NCBI GenBank assembly: GCA_012798835.1
Contig: JAAZML010000144.1
Span: forward strand, 1-40,782
Source: Clostridium sp.
GTDB lineage: Bacteria > Bacillota > Clostridia > Acetivibrionales > Acetivibrionaceae
Length of the DNA: 40,782 nucleotides
Reading direction: 5' to 3'
This document shows, piece by piece, positions 1-9,102 of the stretch (position 1 is its first letter; each line of letters begins with the position of its first letter). Position numbers and translations under genes: made by a program. The notes beneath the pieces were generated by a model. The model had not been told where the DNA came from. It saw only the letters and a program-made list of their open reading frames with translations, and made no database searches.

Positions 1-243
1 AAAAAGGATGATAAATTGAACCTTATAAAAAAATATGATCTGATAGAAGAGGATAATTACAGCTCGGAAAAAAGCCTTTTGGGGTTTTGCTACGCTGATA
101 ATAATATTTATTTCATTCTCTCCGACAGAAGAAAATATAAGGATACCAACGAAGTAAAGGATAAGCTGGATCTATGCAAATTAGACTTGAGTGATAATAC
201 CGTAACCACTGTTGACAATATCTTTACACCGGAAGGTTATTAA
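1..243 (+). CDS. 3' end of an unrecognised protein (5' truncated)
   Basis: The reading frame is already open at base 1 and runs to TAA at 241-243. A TTG at 16 is available but has no ribosome binding site before it, so this is most likely the last 80 residues of a gene starting outside the window. The visible part is rich in charged residues and aromatic beta-strand-like stretches (for example NNIYFILSDRRKY) and has no membrane segment. I do not recognise the family; a beta-propeller-like extracellular or cytosolic protein is one possibility, but this is a guess. It is followed at once by a strong terminator. Confidence 0.6.
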   Translation, partial: KKDDKLNLIKKYDLIEEDNYSSEKSLLGFCYADNNIYFILSDRRKYKDTNEVKDKLDLCKLDLSDNTVTTVDNIFTPEGY

Positions 244-288
244 ATTCGGTAATGGAATCCACTACGGATTCCCTTCCATTTAATCTTT

Positions 289-351
289 AAACATATAAAA
301 TACCCTTATCCATGAATGCAAGCTGAATAAGGGTATTTTATATGTTTTTTT
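289..351. terminator. Bidirectional intrinsic terminator
   Basis: A perfect 21-bp inverted repeat (289-309 with 327-347) has a 17-nt loop and is followed by a run of T through 351 on the plus strand. It ends the plus-strand gene at 243. On the minus strand it lies just beyond the 3' end of the tRNA, so it probably ends that transcript too. Confidence 0.9.
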
Positions 352-354
352 GTT

Positions 355-431
<77 letters not shown>

Positions 432-452
432 ATAAACCATCGAACACATTAT

Positions 453-481
453 ATAATAATACAAATCACAAAAAAAATCAA
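453..481 (-). promoter_or_regulatory. Probable promoter of tRNA-Arg
   Basis: On the minus strand TTGATT (476-481) and TATTAT (453-458) are spaced by 17 bp, placing the start of transcription about 15 nt before the mature tRNA 5' end at 431. A TATAAT also occurs at 448-453 but has no properly spaced -35 box. Confidence 0.45.
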
Positions 482-651
482 CATTTTTATTTCTTTAAAG
501 ACCCCCACAGTGCCAAAATGGGGTGCAAACCCCGCATAACTGAAGACTTTCTTTAAAAGAATCCACTATACAGGGTTTATTATTCCTGTAACATGTCAAT
601 TTTATATGATATAATTAGAAATATCAAATAAGAATATTTTCCCAACATTGA

Positions 652-681
652 TTGCTTTTATTATCCATACTTTAGTATAAA
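652..681 (+). promoter_or_regulatory. Possible promoter for the dnaD-like gene
   Basis: TTGCTT (652-657) and TATAAA (676-681) are spaced by 18 bp, about 90 nt ahead of the ATG at 772. The rest of the gene-free stretch 482-771 is AT-rich and shows no other clear gene. Confidence 0.35.
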
Positions 682-771
682 ACTAAGTGGGGAATGGCTG
701 GAGTTAAAATATTCATTACAAAGCATTCGGCCTAATGCTTGGCCTAATATAAAGAAGGAATGATTGATTAA

Positions 772-1746
772 ATGTTTTTTGAATCTTACAAATCTATATT
801 GTATTCGGATACGCAGATTCCGGATATTTTTATTACGGAATACGTCCCTTTGCTCAATTCCGATAGTGTAAAGGTATATTTGTACTGCCTTTTTTTAAGT
901 AAACGTGGTAAAAAAGCCTCCATAGAGGAGTTTTCCAAAAATCTTGGGCTTGATACCGCGAGAGCAAAAGAGTGTATAATCCAGCTTGAAGAGCATGGCC
1001 TCCTTCGCTGGACAGAAAAAAGCCTTGTTCTTCATGATCTCAAAGAAAAAGAGATCCGAAAAATGTATCGCCTAAAAACAACTTCAACTCCAGAGGAATC
1101 CGTCTTAAATTTTGATAAAAATAAGAAACGCAATCAGATAATCTATACTATTAATAACACCTTCTTCCAGGGTATAATGTCGCCATCGTGGTATACCGAT
1201 ATAGATACCTGGTTTGATAGGTACAAATTCGATGAGGATGTAATGCTATCCTTGTTTCAATATTGTTTTGATCAAAAAGGTTTGATTAAACCCTACATAG
1301 AAAAAGTAGCGGAAAGCTGGAAAAGCAGGAATATTAGAAATTCTTTCGATCTTGACAACTATTCCATCGAATACAATAAGTTTAAAGAAGTCCGAAGAAA
1401 GATTGTGTCAAAGCTCAAACTCAGGAGAAATCTTACCGAATATGAGGAGGAATATGTATCAAAGTGGGTTATGGACTATGGCTATGATTTTGAGATCATT
1501 GACATTGCATTGAAAAAAACTACGTCAAAAACCAACCCTAATTTTAATTACCTAAATAGTATAATAACTGACTGGCATAAAAACGGTTTAAAAACTAAGG
1601 AAAGCATTGTAGAGTATGATAACAAAAAAAGAAAGCATTTTGCCAGAAAAAGTGATCGTCCGGCCCATAATGTGCCTCAAAAGGATAACTACAGACAGCG
1701 AAAATATGACGGCAAATATTTGGACGACCTTTACGAAAATGCCTAA
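772..1746 (+). CDS. DnaD/DnaB-like primosomal protein
   Basis: A 324-residue cytosolic protein of the clostridial DnaD-domain family, which helps load the replicative helicase during restart or initiation. The N-terminal part (about residues 1-105) looks like a winged helix, with a segment similar to replication initiation proteins. Residues 120-280 carry two helical DnaB_2/DnaD-type modules with the typical W.DxYxxxYxxW pattern near residues 225-235 and F.YLxxIIxxW near 258-268. The C-terminus is basic and lysine-rich, suited to DNA contact. ATG at 772 follows GAAGGA at 754-759. The dnaC-like ATPase lies 33 bp downstream, supporting a two-gene primosome operon. The family assignment is from pattern, not from a search. 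Confidence 0.8.
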   Translation: MFFESYKSILYSDTQIPDIFITEYVPLLNSDSVKVYLYCLFLSKRGKKASIEEFSKNLGLDTARAKECIIQLEEHGLLRWTEKSLVLHDLKEKEIRKMYRLKTTSTPEESVLNFDKNKKRNQIIYTINNTFFQGIMSPSWYTDIDTWFDRYKFDEDVMLSLFQYCFDQKGLIKPYIEKVAESWKSRNIRNSFDLDNYSIEYNKFKEVRRKIVSKLKLRRNLTEYEEEYVSKWVMDYGYDFEIIDIALKKTTSKTNPNFNYLNSIITDWHKNGLKTKESIVEYDNKKRKHFARKSDRPAHNVPQKDNYRQRKYDGKYLDDLYENA

Positions 1747-1779
1747 GCTTATCATGTCGAAAGGGGGGCATAATGTATT

Positions 1780-2814
1780 TTGGCAATGAATGGAAGTATA
1801 CACCGAATGATAATGGGCGAACTAGAGGCTAGGCGCAGAGAATCCTCCTATCTTCTAGAATCGCGGAGGAAGGAAATATATAATAAAATTCCACGTGTTG
1901 AGGAAATAGAGCAAGAAATTCGGCTTTCAGGTATAAAATACAACAAAGAAATACTCTCGGGTACCAAATCAGCTGACAAAGCCGCAGACGAGTTGCTAGA
2001 AAGGGTAAGTACACTGCGGCAAGAAAAAGAACGCCTGCTTGCTGAGCACTCTTATGATTCCGATTTTCTCGAACCCAAGTTTGAATGCAAACTATGTGGG
2101 GATACGGGATTTTTCGAAAATGATGAGGGAATAGAAAAATGCACCTGCTATAGGCAAAAATATATCAACCTTCTGTTTAGTCAATCAAATTTGAAACTTT
2201 TAGAGGAGGAGAATTTTGCTCTATTCAATGAGGGTTATTACCCTACAAACATAGATGAAAAAAAATACGGGATTAGGATCTCCCCAAGAGAGAACATCAT
2301 AAGGATACGGGATAGGGCACTGAATTTTATTGACAACCTCGACAATCCCAAGGACAATAATCTATTTTTTTGTGGTCCAACGGGTGTAGGAAAAACCTTC
2401 ATGATAAACTGTATTGCAGCAGAACTTCTAAAAAGGGGTAGAGCCGTACTATATCAGACGGCACCATCACTCTTTAAAGTAATCAATGACTATAAAATTA
2501 TGGCCTTTAGAGACAGCCTGGCCTCCGATAAGCTATACTCGGACATCTTTGAAGTCGAACTTCTTATAATAGACGATCTAGGGACCGAATCCCCCACAGC
2601 AGCAAGGTATGCAGAGCTTCTGAATATACTTACCACCCGACAAAAGAACAACTTGGCCTCCCCATGCAAAACCATCATCTCTACAAATTTGGGTATAAAC
2701 GAACTTCGGGAATATTATGACGAGCGGGTTGCCTCAAGGATCATCGGGAATTTCGATCTTTTTAAATTTGTAGGACAGGATATCAGGGTCCTTAAAAAGA
2801 TGGAGCAGTCCTAG
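1780..2814 (+). CDS. dnaC: DnaC/DnaI-like AAA+ helicase loader
   Basis: A 344-residue ATPase of the DnaC/DnaI/IstB group, expected to load the replicative helicase together with the DnaD-like protein upstream. Residues 20-95 are helical and charged. A four-cysteine zinc site (C103, C106, C121, C123) precedes the AAA+ core. Walker A is GPTGVGKT at 199-206 and Walker B is LLIIDDLGTE near 260; sensor-1 is IISTN, followed by the RVASRI arginine-finger region, a DnaC-family signature. The likely start is TTG at 1780, about 11 nt after GGGGGG at 1763-1768; an ATG two codons later is an alternative. There is no transposase beside it, so it is a host gene rather than IstB of an insertion sequence. 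The stop overlaps the convergent batD stop. Confidence 0.88.
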   Translation: MAMNGSIHRMIMGELEARRRESSYLLESRRKEIYNKIPRVEEIEQEIRLSGIKYNKEILSGTKSADKAADELLERVSTLRQEKERLLAEHSYDSDFLEPKFECKLCGDTGFFENDEGIEKCTCYRQKYINLLFSQSNLKLLEEENFALFNEGYYPTNIDEKKYGIRISPRENIIRIRDRALNFIDNLDNPKDNNLFFCGPTGVGKTFMINCIAAELLKRGRAVLYQTAPSLFKVINDYKIMAFRDSLASDKLYSDIFEVELLIIDDLGTESPTAARYAELLNILTTRQKNNLASPCKTIISTNLGINELREYYDERVASRIIGNFDLFKFVGQDIRVLKKMEQS

Positions 2815-4496
2815 TTTGTTCCGTTTCGGTATTTCCTTCCCGATAATATTTTATAGATATCTAAAGCTTTATCTTTTAATTCTGCCACCACCTCTGCGGA
2901 CTCCCTTTGGGTATCCTCGATGCATTCAATGGCTTCGGCTACCTTCTTTGATAGCTCCCCTTGGTCTAACCTACTTTCTATCTCTTCCCTTGTGCTTGCC
3001 TTCAAGCTCAAACCAAATCGATACTTTATCATATCATTTAATATGTCATAGGCATCATTTTTATTTTTTACAGGCTTCATTTCCCGGTATATTTTCCAAA
3101 GTCCCCTGTCCTTTTTCCCAAAATACCTTTTGGTGGTAGAAATAAGAACTGCTATTAAAAATGCAGATATTAATATCCCCAAAATAATATACAAATATAA
3201 TTTTTTAAATCGCAACACGATATAGCCAGCTCCCTCTGGGGCGTATCCTATCTGCTCTATTCTAACACTTTGCATCTCACCAAAGTGGTCGCCCTTGTGA
3301 CTTTCTCCCTTTGCCCCTCCCCCTACAATCGTAATACTAGTCCCTGGAATCTGCGCATTTTTGTAGCTTTTTGAATCGATATCGAAATAAGATATATAAA
3401 TGGGGTCTATCTTCTCGCTTCCTCCTCCCTCCGGAATCAATATAATCTCGTATTCACCCTTAGAAAAATAGCTTCCCTCCCTTACACTCTCCTGCTTGCC
3501 CTTGTTGGTCTCATAAACCGAAAAGCCTGGGATATCATGCTTTACTATCGCATCAAGTAATGCCAGATCACAGCTTCCGGCAGCTACAACTCTAAGGGTT
3601 AAAGAATCTCCATAGGAAACCTCGTTGGAACTGTATTCAGATTCCAATTCTAAGCTCCCCACCATTCCGCTAAAATCCGGTGGCCTCCCCGTCTGTGGGA
3701 GAGGCTTTACCGTTACCTCCTTGGGTGTGGTTTTTAGATACTTGGGCTCTGAAAAGCTAAAAAAACCGCCGCTGCTAATACTAACTTGGAAATTGTATTC
3801 GGGTATAACAAATGTACCCGACTTTATAGGCGATAGATACAATTGCTTTGCTTTAAATTTTACATATTTATTGTCCCCTATATAGACATATTCAAATTTG
3901 GATTGATCGGGGGGAATATCATTACCTATGACAAATCCATCTATTTCTATGTTTTCCATAAACCCGAAACCCTCAATATTGTAACGTGAATAGAGTTCGT
4001 AAGATAAAACCACCTTTTGCCCCGTATATATCTCATCGGTGGAAATAACTGTCCTTACAAAAATATCTCCTTCCGCCTCTGCATCCGCCGTGGCATCTTC
4101 ACCTTCCCCAACCTTTACAAGAAGCTGATTGGATTTGTACACAGCCCCTTCATACTCTATCTTTGCCATTAAGGTAAATTCCCCAATATCCTTGGGCATT
4201 ATAGTATAATTCACCTTTGTTTGACGAATAAGATTGCCATTAGCTATTTGGGTTGATGTCGACTGATTGCTAGATAAAACCTCAAAATTATCTATTCCTT
4301 CGATATCAAGTACCCTAGCCCCCTGAGCATTTGCCAATGTCAGACTCAAAACCGTACTTGTACCCTGTTGAAGATTTAGGCTATCAATATCCAAACGAAA
4401 TTCGGGGGGTGCTGCAAATACTACCACTGTCTGCCCGAAAACCAGAACCACCAAGGCTAACAACATAAAAACCCTTTTTAGCTTCTCACCAGTCAT
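2811..4496 (-). CDS. batD: BatD-like oxygen-tolerance/envelope protein
   Basis: A 561-residue membrane-anchored extracytoplasmic protein, last gene of the MoxR-Bat operon. It has an N-terminal signal segment ending near VVVFAA, a long region of beta-rich immunoglobulin-like repeats (about residues 30-420), a transmembrane helix near 435-455 (YIILGILISAFLIAVLI) and a helical cytosolic tail of about 100 residues with an RFGLSLKASTREEI pattern common to BatD tails. The start is taken at ATG 4496, six bases after AGGAGG; an ATG at 4502 abuts that ribosome binding site and is less likely. It overlaps the TPR gene by 11 bp. BatD proteins are named from Bacteroides aerotolerance; the molecular role is not settled. 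Confidence 0.85.
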   Translation of the reverse strand: MTGEKLKRVFMLLALVVLVFGQTVVVFAAPPEFRLDIDSLNLQQGTSTVLSLTLANAQGARVLDIEGIDNFEVLSSNQSTSTQIANGNLIRQTKVNYTIMPKDIGEFTLMAKIEYEGAVYKSNQLLVKVGEGEDATADAEAEGDIFVRTVISTDEIYTGQKVVLSYELYSRYNIEGFGFMENIEIDGFVIGNDIPPDQSKFEYVYIGDNKYVKFKAKQLYLSPIKSGTFVIPEYNFQVSISSGGFFSFSEPKYLKTTPKEVTVKPLPQTGRPPDFSGMVGSLELESEYSSNEVSYGDSLTLRVVAAGSCDLALLDAIVKHDIPGFSVYETNKGKQESVREGSYFSKGEYEIILIPEGGGSEKIDPIYISYFDIDSKSYKNAQIPGTSITIVGGGAKGESHKGDHFGEMQSVRIEQIGYAPEGAGYIVLRFKKLYLYIILGILISAFLIAVLISTTKRYFGKKDRGLWKIYREMKPVKNKNDAYDILNDMIKYRFGLSLKASTREEIESRLDQGELSKKVAEAIECIEDTQRESAEVVAELKDKALDIYKILSGRKYRNGTN

Positions 4497-5379
4497 ATTC
4501 ATCCTCCTTACCGCTATCCCTAACCTCCCTATTATTTTTTAGGCTCTCCTTCTCCTGCTCTTCCAGCATTCTTAAAACCTGCTCCAAAAGTTCCGAATCT
4601 ATTTGCTCGGCCTGCTCCTCATCCTCATGGCCTTCTTGTTTCTCGTCATCCTGTCCTTCATCCTGATCGCTCTTTTGATTCTCGTCGTCCTGTCCTTCGT
4701 CCCGATCGCTCTCTTGATTCTTGTCGTCCTGTCCTTCGTCCTGATCGCTCTCTTGATTCTTGTCGTCCTGTCCTTCGTCCTGATCGCTTTCTTGATTCTT
4801 GTCGTCCTGTCCTTCGTCCTGATCGCTCTCTTGATTCTTGCCGTCCTGTCCTTCGTCCTGATCGCTTTCTTGATTCTCGTCGGCCTGTCCTTCGTCCTGA
4901 TCGCTTTCTTGTTTCTCGTCATCAAGTTTTTTTCTTACGTATTCATAATTGTACTTTAGAGGTATATTTTCGGGAAACATAAGTATACCTTTCTTATATG
5001 CATCCAAAGCCTTTTGATAGTAACCCTTCTTTTGGGCCGGTTCTTGGGTGCTATCCCCCAATTTTAAATTGGAATTTCCGAGCCCAATATATTTATCCGG
5101 TCTATCATCTGCCTTTATAAAATATGCTGCAGCTTGGGCATAACTTTCCAAAAGGTAGGATGTCTTCCCAAGATTGTAATTTAGGGCAGCGTGTTCAGGG
5201 GATTTTTCAAGGCCTTCCTTGTATACCAAAAAAGCTCCCTCATAGTCCTTCTGTTCGTACAAGCGGTTGCCCTCAGCAATATACCCTTTTATGTCACCTC
5301 CATAATCCACCATACCCATAAGAACCATTACAAGAAGGATCAATATCAAAAAACCAGAAATATACGTAATTATCTTCAC
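4486..5379 (-). CDS. TPR membrane protein (BatC/BatE-like) with acidic repeat tail
   Basis: A 297-residue protein with an N-terminal membrane anchor (about residues 5-24), then two or three tetratricopeptide units (about 33-135; the second includes AALNYNLGKTSYLLESYAQAA), then an extremely acidic Gln/Asp/Glu tail. Residues 157-260 consist of eight 13-residue units of the form QESDQDEGQDDKN, the last one diverged. TPR proteins at this place in Bat operons are usually called BatC or BatE and probably bind the VWA partners. The repeats come from 39-bp tandem DNA and are unusual for the family in length and regularity. The start overlaps the batB stop as ATGA. Confidence 0.82.
   Translation of the reverse strand: MKIITYISGFLILILLVMVLMGMVDYGGDIKGYIAEGNRLYEQKDYEGAFLVYKEGLEKSPEHAALNYNLGKTSYLLESYAQAAAYFIKADDRPDKYIGLGNSNLKLGDSTQEPAQKKGYYQKALDAYKKGILMFPENIPLKYNYEYVRKKLDDEKQESDQDEGQADENQESDQDEGQDGKNQESDQDEGQDDKNQESDQDEGQDDKNQESDQDEGQDDKNQESDRDEGQDDENQKSDQDEGQDDEKQEGHEDEEQAEQIDSELLEQVLRMLEEQEKESLKNNREVRDSGKEDEYDW
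4600..4911. repeat. Eight 39-bp in-frame tandem repeats
   Basis: Eight consecutive 39-bp units fill 4600-4911; six are nearly identical and the leftmost (4600-4638) has diverged. Because 39 is a multiple of three, copy number can change without shifting the frame, and several other frames stay open as well. The repeat encodes the acidic tail of the TPR protein. Confidence 0.93.
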
Positions 5380-6356
5380 GATACCCTCCCCCTTTCAAAT
5401 AAAAAGTAGCCGACCAAAAATAAAAATAGCCCGGGAAATAAAAAATACTGGTACAACTGTTTGTATCTTTTTAACTCCCTCGTTTTGAATTCATCCCTTT
5501 TCAAAGATGAAATAGCTTTAATAATGGAAAGGGCATCATCGTTTGAAGAGGATGATTGAAAATAGGCACCCCTTCCCTCTTTTGAAAGATCCTTTAGTAT
5601 ACTCGGATACATTTTGGATATAACAAATTCACCATTTTTATCTTTTTTATATCCCACCATTCCTCCCCCTACTGGATCATAAATAGGAATCAAACCACCC
5701 TTTTCCGTACCCACACCAACAGTATACACCCTAAGCCCTTCATCCTTTATGTTCTTTAATGCGTCAATACTTTTTAAATCATGCTCTTCCCCATCACTTA
5801 AAATAATAATCACCTTCTCACCCTTTGATACCTTCTCAAATGAGCTATAGGCAAGCTTTAATGCGGCCCCTATATTGGTGCCTCCCCCGCCTATCATATC
5901 CGTATCCATAACCTCTAAAAACATCCGTGCCAGCTGGTAATCATCTGTTAGGGGCATTTGTATATAAGCAGCCGATGCAAAAGGAATAAACCCTATTCTA
6001 TCACCTTTGAGATTGTCTATTATCTCTTTTATAATTCTTTTGGCTTTTTCCATCCTGTTGGGTTTTATATCCTCCACCAGCATACTCTTTGATGTATCTA
6101 CCAAAACATATATGTCAAGCCCTTCTTTCCTTACTTCCTCAAACCCCGAAAATGTCTGGGGACCTAGAAGCGAAACGAATATCAAAGCCAATCCCAAGGC
6201 AAATAAAGTTGTCTGCAGAACCCTAAATTTAGACTTCATTTTTATGCTCAAAAGTCCTAGGATCCTATGCTTTTTGGCATGCCCCAAAATGATAAAAATG
6301 AAAACCGTCACTGGTAGTACCACCCATATAAAATTCAAAGGATATTTAAACTCCAT
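5376..6356 (-). CDS. batB: BatB-like VWA-domain membrane protein
   Basis: A 326-residue protein with two N-terminal membrane helices (about residues 9-25 and 48-66), a von Willebrand factor A domain (about 82-290) and a C-terminal membrane helix (LYQYFLFPGLFLFLVGYFLF). The metal-ion-dependent adhesion site is complete: DTSKS at 87-91, the MPLT threonine and the ILSDGEEHD aspartate. BatA/BatB pairs are thought to assemble at the membrane under control of the MoxR ATPase. It follows batA by 28 bp and its stop overlaps the TPR gene start. Confidence 0.88.
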   Translation of the reverse strand: MEFKYPLNFIWVVLPVTVFIFIILGHAKKHRILGLLSIKMKSKFRVLQTTLFALGLALIFVSLLGPQTFSGFEEVRKEGLDIYVLVDTSKSMLVEDIKPNRMEKAKRIIKEIIDNLKGDRIGFIPFASAAYIQMPLTDDYQLARMFLEVMDTDMIGGGGTNIGAALKLAYSSFEKVSKGEKVIIILSDGEEHDLKSIDALKNIKDEGLRVYTVGVGTEKGGLIPIYDPVGGGMVGYKKDKNGEFVISKMYPSILKDLSKEGRGAYFQSSSSNDDALSIIKAISSLKRDEFKTRELKRYKQLYQYFLFPGLFLFLVGYFLFERGRVS

Positions 6357-6384
6357 AGCACTCCCCCCTTATCGGCTGATTTCC

Positions 6385-7353
6385 TTAGGGTATATGTATA
6401 AAGTAATATTTGTCAAGGAAAATTCCTGCCGCCAGTAAAACTAAAGCAATAAAGATTAGCATGTAGGCAATTTCTGTATATTGCCTAAAATTATCTTCAT
6501 CAAAATCAGTCTTTTCTAGCTTATCTATATCAGCAAACACCTGGACCAGCGTCTTTGTATCCTTAACACGATAATACTTTCCATCTGTGGTATCCGCAAT
6601 TTTTTTTAAAAGATCCTCATTAATTCCACCATCGTATTCCTGATATACTGTTTGACCCAAAACTTGGGTTGGCATAATAGTTTTATCCGTTCCCACTCCT
6701 ATGGGATACACTCTAATTCCCAGCTCTTTTGCCAAACTGCTCGCCATATCGGGATTTATTGTACCTGCATTGTTGTCGCCATCCGTAACAAGAATTATTA
6801 CTTTAGACGGGGAATCACTTTTTTTAAGCCTGTTCAAACCCACAGAAATGGCTGTACCGATCGCCGTGCCATCCCTATCTACGGATTCGGTATTAACATC
6901 CTCCAAAGATTCTTTCACTATATTATGATCCAGGGTTAGCGGCACCCTTGTATATGCTGTCCCTGCAAAAACAATTAGGGATATCCTATCATAGGATCTT
7001 TTCTCTATGAAATCCTCCATCGTTTGGCGTGCAACCTCAAGGCGATTGGGCTCAAAATCAACAGATAACATAGAACCGGACACGTCCAAAATCAATGCAA
7101 TATCAATGCCCCTATGACTTGCTGGGATAATGTTTTGGGATAATTGGGGTCTTGCCAATGCCATTATCAGCAAAACGCAAGAAAGGGCCGTCAGATATCG
7201 TCCCAGCTTGTATATAGGGTTATTCTTAAAGCCATGACTTTTTAAAAGCTCCACGCTTGAAAATTTGAGGGTTGATTTTTTTTGCTTTTTAAAAAAAATA
7301 TATATAATCGGCGGTATAAGGATAAGGAAATACCAGTTTGAAAATCTAAACAT
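6385..7353 (-). CDS. batA: BatA-like VWA-domain membrane protein
   Basis: A 322-residue paralogue of the next gene: two N-terminal membrane helices (about 6-21 and 52-68), VWA domain with MIDAS residues DVSGS (90-94), the VPLT threonine and LVTDGDNN, and a C-terminal membrane helix followed by a short tail. The open frame extends 14 codons upstream, but the ATG at 7353 comes right after a GGGGGAGGAAGAGG ribosome binding region and overlaps the preceding stop by 8 bp, so it is the better start. Two VWA paralogues in tandem are the hallmark of Bat operons. Confidence 0.88.
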   Translation of the reverse strand: MFRFSNWYFLILIPPIIYIFFKKQKKSTLKFSSVELLKSHGFKNNPIYKLGRYLTALSCVLLIMALARPQLSQNIIPASHRGIDIALILDVSGSMLSVDFEPNRLEVARQTMEDFIEKRSYDRISLIVFAGTAYTRVPLTLDHNIVKESLEDVNTESVDRDGTAIGTAISVGLNRLKKSDSPSKVIILVTDGDNNAGTINPDMASSLAKELGIRVYPIGVGTDKTIMPTQVLGQTVYQEYDGGINEDLLKKIADTTDGKYYRVKDTKTLVQVFADIDKLEKTDFDEDNFRQYTEIAYMLIFIALVLLAAGIFLDKYYFIHIP

Positions 7354-8173
7354 CCTCTTCCTCCCCCGTCTGCTTTGTCTTCTCGATTTGCCCAACCAAT
7401 TCTTCTAAATCTTTTGACATGCTTTGTTTTTCATCTATTGAAACATTAACCCCTGAAAACTTGTAGTGATCGCTTTTTTGCAACCACTTTTGAATTTTAG
7501 GAATACTTTGACGCAGCCCCGGCACGCCCTGTACCTCATTTAAGATTTCCTCCGTAGTTTTTCCCCTTATCAAAAGCAAAAATTCTCTTTCAATATAGCT
7601 TTTCAAGCATGCCGTAAGCAGGACAAAATTTTTCCCTCCATCGGATGAAGCCGCCCCCAATTCCGTAAGGAATAACTGATAAGGACTCTTAGGTTTTTTA
7701 TTTCTCTTCTTAAAAAACATATATAAATTAAAAGCAAGGGCGAATAAAAAAACTATCACCAAAATATAAAGTATGTATTTCCATTTTACATAAAATCTCG
7801 AACCCAAAACCCTATCACCGCTCTCAAATACCTCATCTCTTGCGATTTCGTCTAGGGTCGATTTAATATCTATAACAATTTCCTTGCCCTTTAAATTTGT
7901 AACCCTTTCCTTGGGCTCAAAGGTACGCAAGGTTATAATATAGCCATCGGAAATATTTTTTACACCAACTATTTCAAAATCCCCAAACTTGTCTTTTAGC
8001 TCATCTAGATTTAGTTCGCCGGCCTGAATTTTCAGCTCAATAAGATCCCCGATATAAATACTCCGTTTTTCAAAGGCATATATTCGGGCAAATAGAACGG
8101 TAAAAAATAAACAGGATGCCAGGAAAAAAACTATTATCTTTTCTATTATGTTTTTGTACTTTTTCTCCGCCAT
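7346..8173 (-). CDS. Two-helix membrane protein of the MoxR-Bat operon (DUF4381-like)
   Basis: A 275-residue protein with an N-terminal hydrophobic segment (about 11-33), an extracytoplasmic beta-rich part (about 34-125), a second membrane helix (about 131-152) followed by basic FKKRNKKPK, and a helical cytosolic domain. The topology and position between a DUF58 gene and batA match the small membrane proteins (such as DUF4381) often found there; I assign this by context and topology, not by a recognised motif. The start codon overlaps the DUF58 stop as TAATG, suggesting translational coupling. Confidence 0.7.
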   Translation of the reverse strand: MAEKKYKNIIEKIIVFFLASCLFFTVLFARIYAFEKRSIYIGDLIELKIQAGELNLDELKDKFGDFEIVGVKNISDGYIITLRTFEPKERVTNLKGKEIVIDIKSTLDEIARDEVFESGDRVLGSRFYVKWKYILYILVIVFLFALAFNLYMFFKKRNKKPKSPYQLFLTELGAASSDGGKNFVLLTACLKSYIEREFLLLIRGKTTEEILNEVQGVPGLRQSIPKIQKWLQKSDHYKFSGVNVSIDEKQSMSKDLEELVGQIEKTKQTGEEEDV

Positions 8174-8991
8174 TACACACCTCTTCTTCTAAAGAAACGC
8201 CTTAACGGCTTTACATAATCTTCATCGGTGTAAATATTAACAAGGTTTTGTCCAAATAGTTCAGTGGTACTTTCTGATCGAAATTCATTTTTCATATTAC
8301 ATAGTTGTACCGTTTCACCCGTTTCCAAATCCTCAAAGGTAAAAACCGCCCCTGCAGGGATAATCTGCTCTGCCCTATCCACAACACGTACCAATATTAA
8401 ATCATGCCTTTTTGAGGTAATTTTTATTTCCCTTTCAAACCCATGATCTAAAAAATCGGATATAACAAAAACTACACTGCGTTTTTTTTCAATGCGGTTG
8501 AAGTGCTGCAGTGCCTTTGAAAGATTGGTCCCAGGGGATTGGGGTTTAAAGTACAGGATGTTTTCTATTATTGATAGTATATGTCTTCTTCCATTTTTGG
8601 AGGGTATATATTTTTCAATGCTATCGGTAAAAAAAATTGCTCCGACCCTATCATTGTTTCTGTTTGCTGAAAAGGCTAGGGTTGCACCGATTTCTGCGAT
8701 TATATCCCTCTTGGTTCCAAAGTCATTTGATCTTGACATATCTATAAGCAAAAACATATTCAGTTCTCTTTCTTCACAGAACTGCTTGACAAAGGGTTTA
8801 TTGTGGCGTGCGGTAACATTCCAGTCTATGCTCCGTACATCATCGCCGGGATAATACTGCCTAATATCGTCAAATTCTATACCCCTTCCCCTAAATCCAG
8901 AGCGGTACTCACCTGAGAAAATTTCCTCCACCAGCTTATTTGATTTTATTTCGATACGTTTTATCTTTTTGATAGAATCCTCGGGAGACAT
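8173..8991 (-). CDS. DUF58 protein (VWA-like partner of MoxR)
   Basis: A 272-residue soluble DUF58 protein. The family signature lies near residues 38-63, including FDDIRQYYPGDDVRSIDW and then ARHNKPFVKQF. A VWA-like fold follows, beginning LLIDMSRSNDFG, in which the MIDAS pattern DMSRS is kept. DUF58 genes almost always sit directly after a moxR gene, as here (111 bp apart). A TTG at 9021 would add ten residues, but AAAGGG placed 7 nt before the ATG at 8991 favours the shorter protein. Its molecular function is unknown; an adaptor between MoxR and the membrane VWA proteins is a reasonable inference. Confidence 0.9.
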   Translation of the reverse strand: MSPEDSIKKIKRIEIKSNKLVEEIFSGEYRSGFRGRGIEFDDIRQYYPGDDVRSIDWNVTARHNKPFVKQFCEERELNMFLLIDMSRSNDFGTKRDIIAEIGATLAFSANRNNDRVGAIFFTDSIEKYIPSKNGRRHILSIIENILYFKPQSPGTNLSKALQHFNRIEKKRSVVFVISDFLDHGFEREIKITSKRHDLILVRVVDRAEQIIPAGAVFTFEDLETGETVQLCNMKNEFRSESTTELFGQNLVNIYTDEDYVKPLRRFFRRRGV

Positions 8992-9102
8992 AACCCATCC
9001 CTTTCTTTGAAATTTCGGCAAAACTTATAAATTTTCAAATTGCCCAGCCTAATCAATTCCTTAAAAAACCCTAAAATACATCTTTTTAAAAAGTGATACC
9101 AA

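Noticed and set aside
1780-2814. IstB-type insertion sequence helper gene
   Set aside because: No transposase or terminal repeats nearby; zinc motif and dnaD-like neighbour favour a host helicase loader.
4599-4925. 108-residue basic repeat frame on the minus strand
   Set aside because: Alternate frame of the same tandem repeat, without start signals.
4603-4959. 118-residue hydrophobic plus-strand frame resembling a membrane protein
   Set aside because: A by-product of the 39-bp repeat read on the other strand; no ribosome binding site, and it lies wholly inside the TPR gene.
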